Source of the DNA: Notolepis coatsorum
Taxonomy: Eukaryota; Chordata; Actinopteri; Aulopiformes; Paralepididae
Length of the DNA stretch: 64,000 bases
Reading direction: 5' to 3'
Assembly: GCA_963971535.1 (NCBI GenBank)
Contig: OZ020591.1
Coordinates: 16,416,823-16,480,822 of the forward strand
Shown piece after piece: positions 61,201-64,000 of the stretch (positions are counted from its first letter, which is position 1; every line of letters starts with the position of its first letter). Made by a program: the position numbers and the translations under genes. The notes beneath the pieces are model-generated. The model worked only from the letters and a program-made list of their open reading frames with translations, made no database searches and was not told where the DNA came from.

Positions 61201-64000
61201 TGTACTGTAATCTACTCTACTCTAGTTAGGCCTACACATTACTGTACTGTAATCTACTCTACTCTAGTTAGACCTACACATTACTGTACTGTAATCTACT
61301 CTACTCTAGTTAGGCCTACACATTACTGTACTGTACTGTAATCTACTCTACTCTAGTTAGGCCTACACATTACTGTACTGTAATCTACTCTACTCTAGTT
61401 AGACCTACACATTACTGTACTGTAATCTACTCTACTCTAGTTAGACCTACACATTACTGTACTGTAATCTACTCTACTCTAGTTAGACCTACACATTACT
61501 GTACTGTAATCTACTCTACTCTAGTTAGGCCTACACATTACTGTACTGTAATCTACTCTACTCTAGTTAGGCCTACACATTACTGTACTGTAATCTACTC
61601 TACTCTAGTTAGACCTACACATTACTGTACTGTAATCTACTCTACTCTAGTTAGGCCTACACATTACTGTACTGTAATCTACTCTACTCTAGTTAGACCT
61701 ACACATTACTGTACTGTAATCTGCTCTACTCTAGTTAGACCTACACATTACTGTACTGTAATCTACTCTACTCTAGTTAGGCCTATACATTACTGTACTG
61801 TAATCTGCTCTACTCTAGTTAGACCTACACATTACACTGTACTGTAATCTACTCTACTCTAGTTAGGCCTACACATTACTGTACTGTAATCTACTCTACT
61901 CTAGTTAGACCTACACATTACTGTACTGTAATCTACTCTACTCTAGTTAGGCCTACACATTACTGTACTGTAATCTACTCTACTCTAGTTAGACCTACAC
62001 ATTACTGTACTGTACTGTAATCTACTCTACTCTAGTTAGGCCTACACATTACTGTACTGTAATCTACTCTACTCTAGTTAGGCCTACACATTACTGTACA
62101 GTAATCTACTCTACTCTAGTTAGACCTACACTTTACTGTACTGTACTGTAATCTACTCTACTCTAGTTAGACCTACACATTACACTGTACTGTAATCTAC
62201 TCTACTCTAGTTAGGCCTACACATTACTGTACTGTAATCTACTCTACTCTAGTTAGACCTACACATTACTGTACTGTACTGTAATCTACTCTACTCTAGT
62301 TAGACCTACACATTACACTGTACTGTAATCTACTCTACTCTAGTTAGGCCTACACATTACTGTACTGTAATCTACTCTACTCTAGTTAGACCTACACATT
62401 ACTGTACTGTAATCTACTCTACTCTAGTTAGACCTACACATTACTGTACTGTACTGTAATCTACTCTACTCTAGTTAGGCCTACACATTACTGTACTGTA
62501 ATCTACTCTACTCTAGTTAGGCCTACACATTACTGTACTGTAATCTACTCTACTCTAGTTAGACCTACACTTTACTGTACTGTACTGTAATCTACTCTAC
62601 TCTAGTTAGACCTACACATTACACTGTACTGTACTCTACTCTACTCTAGTTAGACCTACACATTACTGTACTGTAATCTACTCTACTCTAGTTAGACCTA
62701 CACATTACTGTACTGTAATCTACTCTAGTTAGACCTACACATTACTGTACTGTAATCTGCTCTACCCTAGTTAGGCCTACACATTACTGTACTGTAATCT
62801 GCTCTACTCTAGTTAGACCTACACATTACACTGTACTGTAATCTACTCTACTCTAGTTAGACCTACACATTACTGTACTGTAATCTACTCTACTCTAGTT
62901 AGACCTACACATTACTGTACTGTAATCTGCTCTACTCTAGTTAGACCTACACATTACTGTACTGTAATCTGCTCTACTCTAGTTAGACCTACACTTTACT
63001 GTACTGTACTGTAATCTACTCTACTCTAGTTAGGCCTACACATTACTGTACTGTAATCTACTCTACTCTAGTTAGGCCTACACATTACTGTACTGTACTG
63101 TAATCTACTCTACTCTAGTTAGGCCTACACATTACTGTACTGTAATCTACTCTACTCTAGTTAGACCTACACTTTACTGTACTGTACTGTAATCTACTCT
63201 ACTCTAGTTAGGCCTACACATTACTGTACTGTAATCTACTCTACTCTAGTTAGGCCTACACATTACATTGTACTGTAATCTACTCTACTCTAGTTAGGCC
63301 TACACATTACTGTACTGTAATCTACTCTACTCTAGTTAGACCTACACTTTACTGTACTGTACTGTAATCTACTCTACTCTAGTTAGACCTACACATTACT
63401 GTACTGTACTGTAATCTACTCTACTCTAGTTAGGCCTACATATTACTGTACTGTAATCTACTCTACTCTAGTTAGGCCTACACATTACATTGTACTGTAA
63501 TCTACTCTACTCTAGTTAGGCCTACACATTACTGTACTGTAATCTACTATACTCTAGTTAGGCCTACACATTACTGTACTGTAATCTGCTCTACTCTAGT
63601 TAGACCTACACATTACTGTACTGTAATCTACTCTACTCTAGTTAGGCCTACACATTACTGTACTGTACTGTAATCTACTCTACTCTAGTTAGACCTACAC
63701 ATTACTGTACTGTAATCTACTCTACTCTAGTTAGACCTACACATTACTGTACTGTAATCTACTCTACTCTAGTTAGACCTACACATTACTGTACTGTAAT
63801 CTGCTCTACTCTAGTTAGACCTACACATTACTGTACTGTAATCTACTCTACTCTAGTTAGGCCTACACATTACTGTACTGTAATCTGCTCTACTCTAGTT
63901 AGACCTACACATTACTGTACTGTAATCTACTCTACTCTAGTTAGGCCTACACATTACTGTACTGTAATCTACTCTACTCTAGTTAGGCCTACACATTACA

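Larger units (their letters stand above)
35008..64000. repeat. 42-bp satellite array, block 3 (open at window end)
   Basis: About 29 kb of the same satellite without interruption, roughly 680 monomers, running off the window. Monomer variants used as landmarks show higher-order structure: tandem units of about 1.88-2.35 kb between 36.5 and 44.8 kb, and about 6.6 kb between 44.7 and 57.9 kb, with a partial third copy at 59.0-61.2 kb. The 14-codon periodic open frame at 36159-36479 is a by-product of the 42-bp period. Long uniform satellite of this kind is usual near centromeres or in other heterochromatin; nothing here proves which. Confidence 0.97.

Noticed and set aside
19405-64000. CRISPR-like array
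   Set aside because: The repeats are directly abutting monomers without unique spacers, and all context is eukaryotic transposons.
35008-64000. CENP-B box in the satellite monomer
   Set aside because: I looked for a TTCG....CGGGA-type motif and none is present in the monomer; any centromeric role is unproven.

Overview
The window looks like repeat-rich heterochromatin from a ray-finned fish. That reading rests on the mix of families: L2/Rex1-type LINE pieces, tRNA-derived SINEs, a Ty3/gypsy element of CsRn1-like type, a BEL/Pao element, two hAT-type non-autonomous elements and a THAP/DDE transposon with a YqaJ nuclease. No host protein-coding gene, rRNA, tRNA or CRISPR array could be supported. 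The species cannot be told from the sequence alone.

Layout. 1-3130: a candidate solo LTR (524-833), then a decayed ISL2EU-like DNA transposon with a YqaJ nuclease exon on the plus strand (984-1194) and a DDE transposase on the minus strand (1737-3012); a LINE piece has landed between them. 3129-4490 and 8046-10290 are two copies of one segment (hairpin, LINE tail, TG array, unique-looking flank); the second copy has gained an 805-bp inverted-repeat element. Between them lie decayed repeats, a 72-bp minisatellite (5979-6700) and a tRNA-type SINE with exact target-site duplications (6782-7268). 10290-13330 is LINE debris, including a readable reverse-transcriptase domain on the minus strand, and a second SINE. 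13612-19384 appears to be a nest: an inverted-repeat element that received a young gypsy element (14018-18511) and a hAT-type element (18837-19369).

From about 19405 to the window end the sequence is almost wholly one satellite with a 42-bp monomer (about 36 kb here, open at the right edge). It is interrupted only by a 2.29-kb hAT-type element (21388-23681), which carries a perfect 117-bp inverted repeat, and by a BEL/Pao element (28560-35007). Both insertions have exact target-site duplications made of satellite sequence. The satellite has higher-order structure: about 1.88-2.35 kb units between 36.5 and 44.8 kb, then two about 6.6-kb units (44.7-57.9 kb) and a partial third (59.0-61.2 kb).

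The genes present are those of mobile elements; none forms a host pathway. The observations most worth a second look are the multi-level satellite, the perfect long hairpin, the nuclease-transposase pair and the nested insertions whose empty sites can be read from related copies in the same window.
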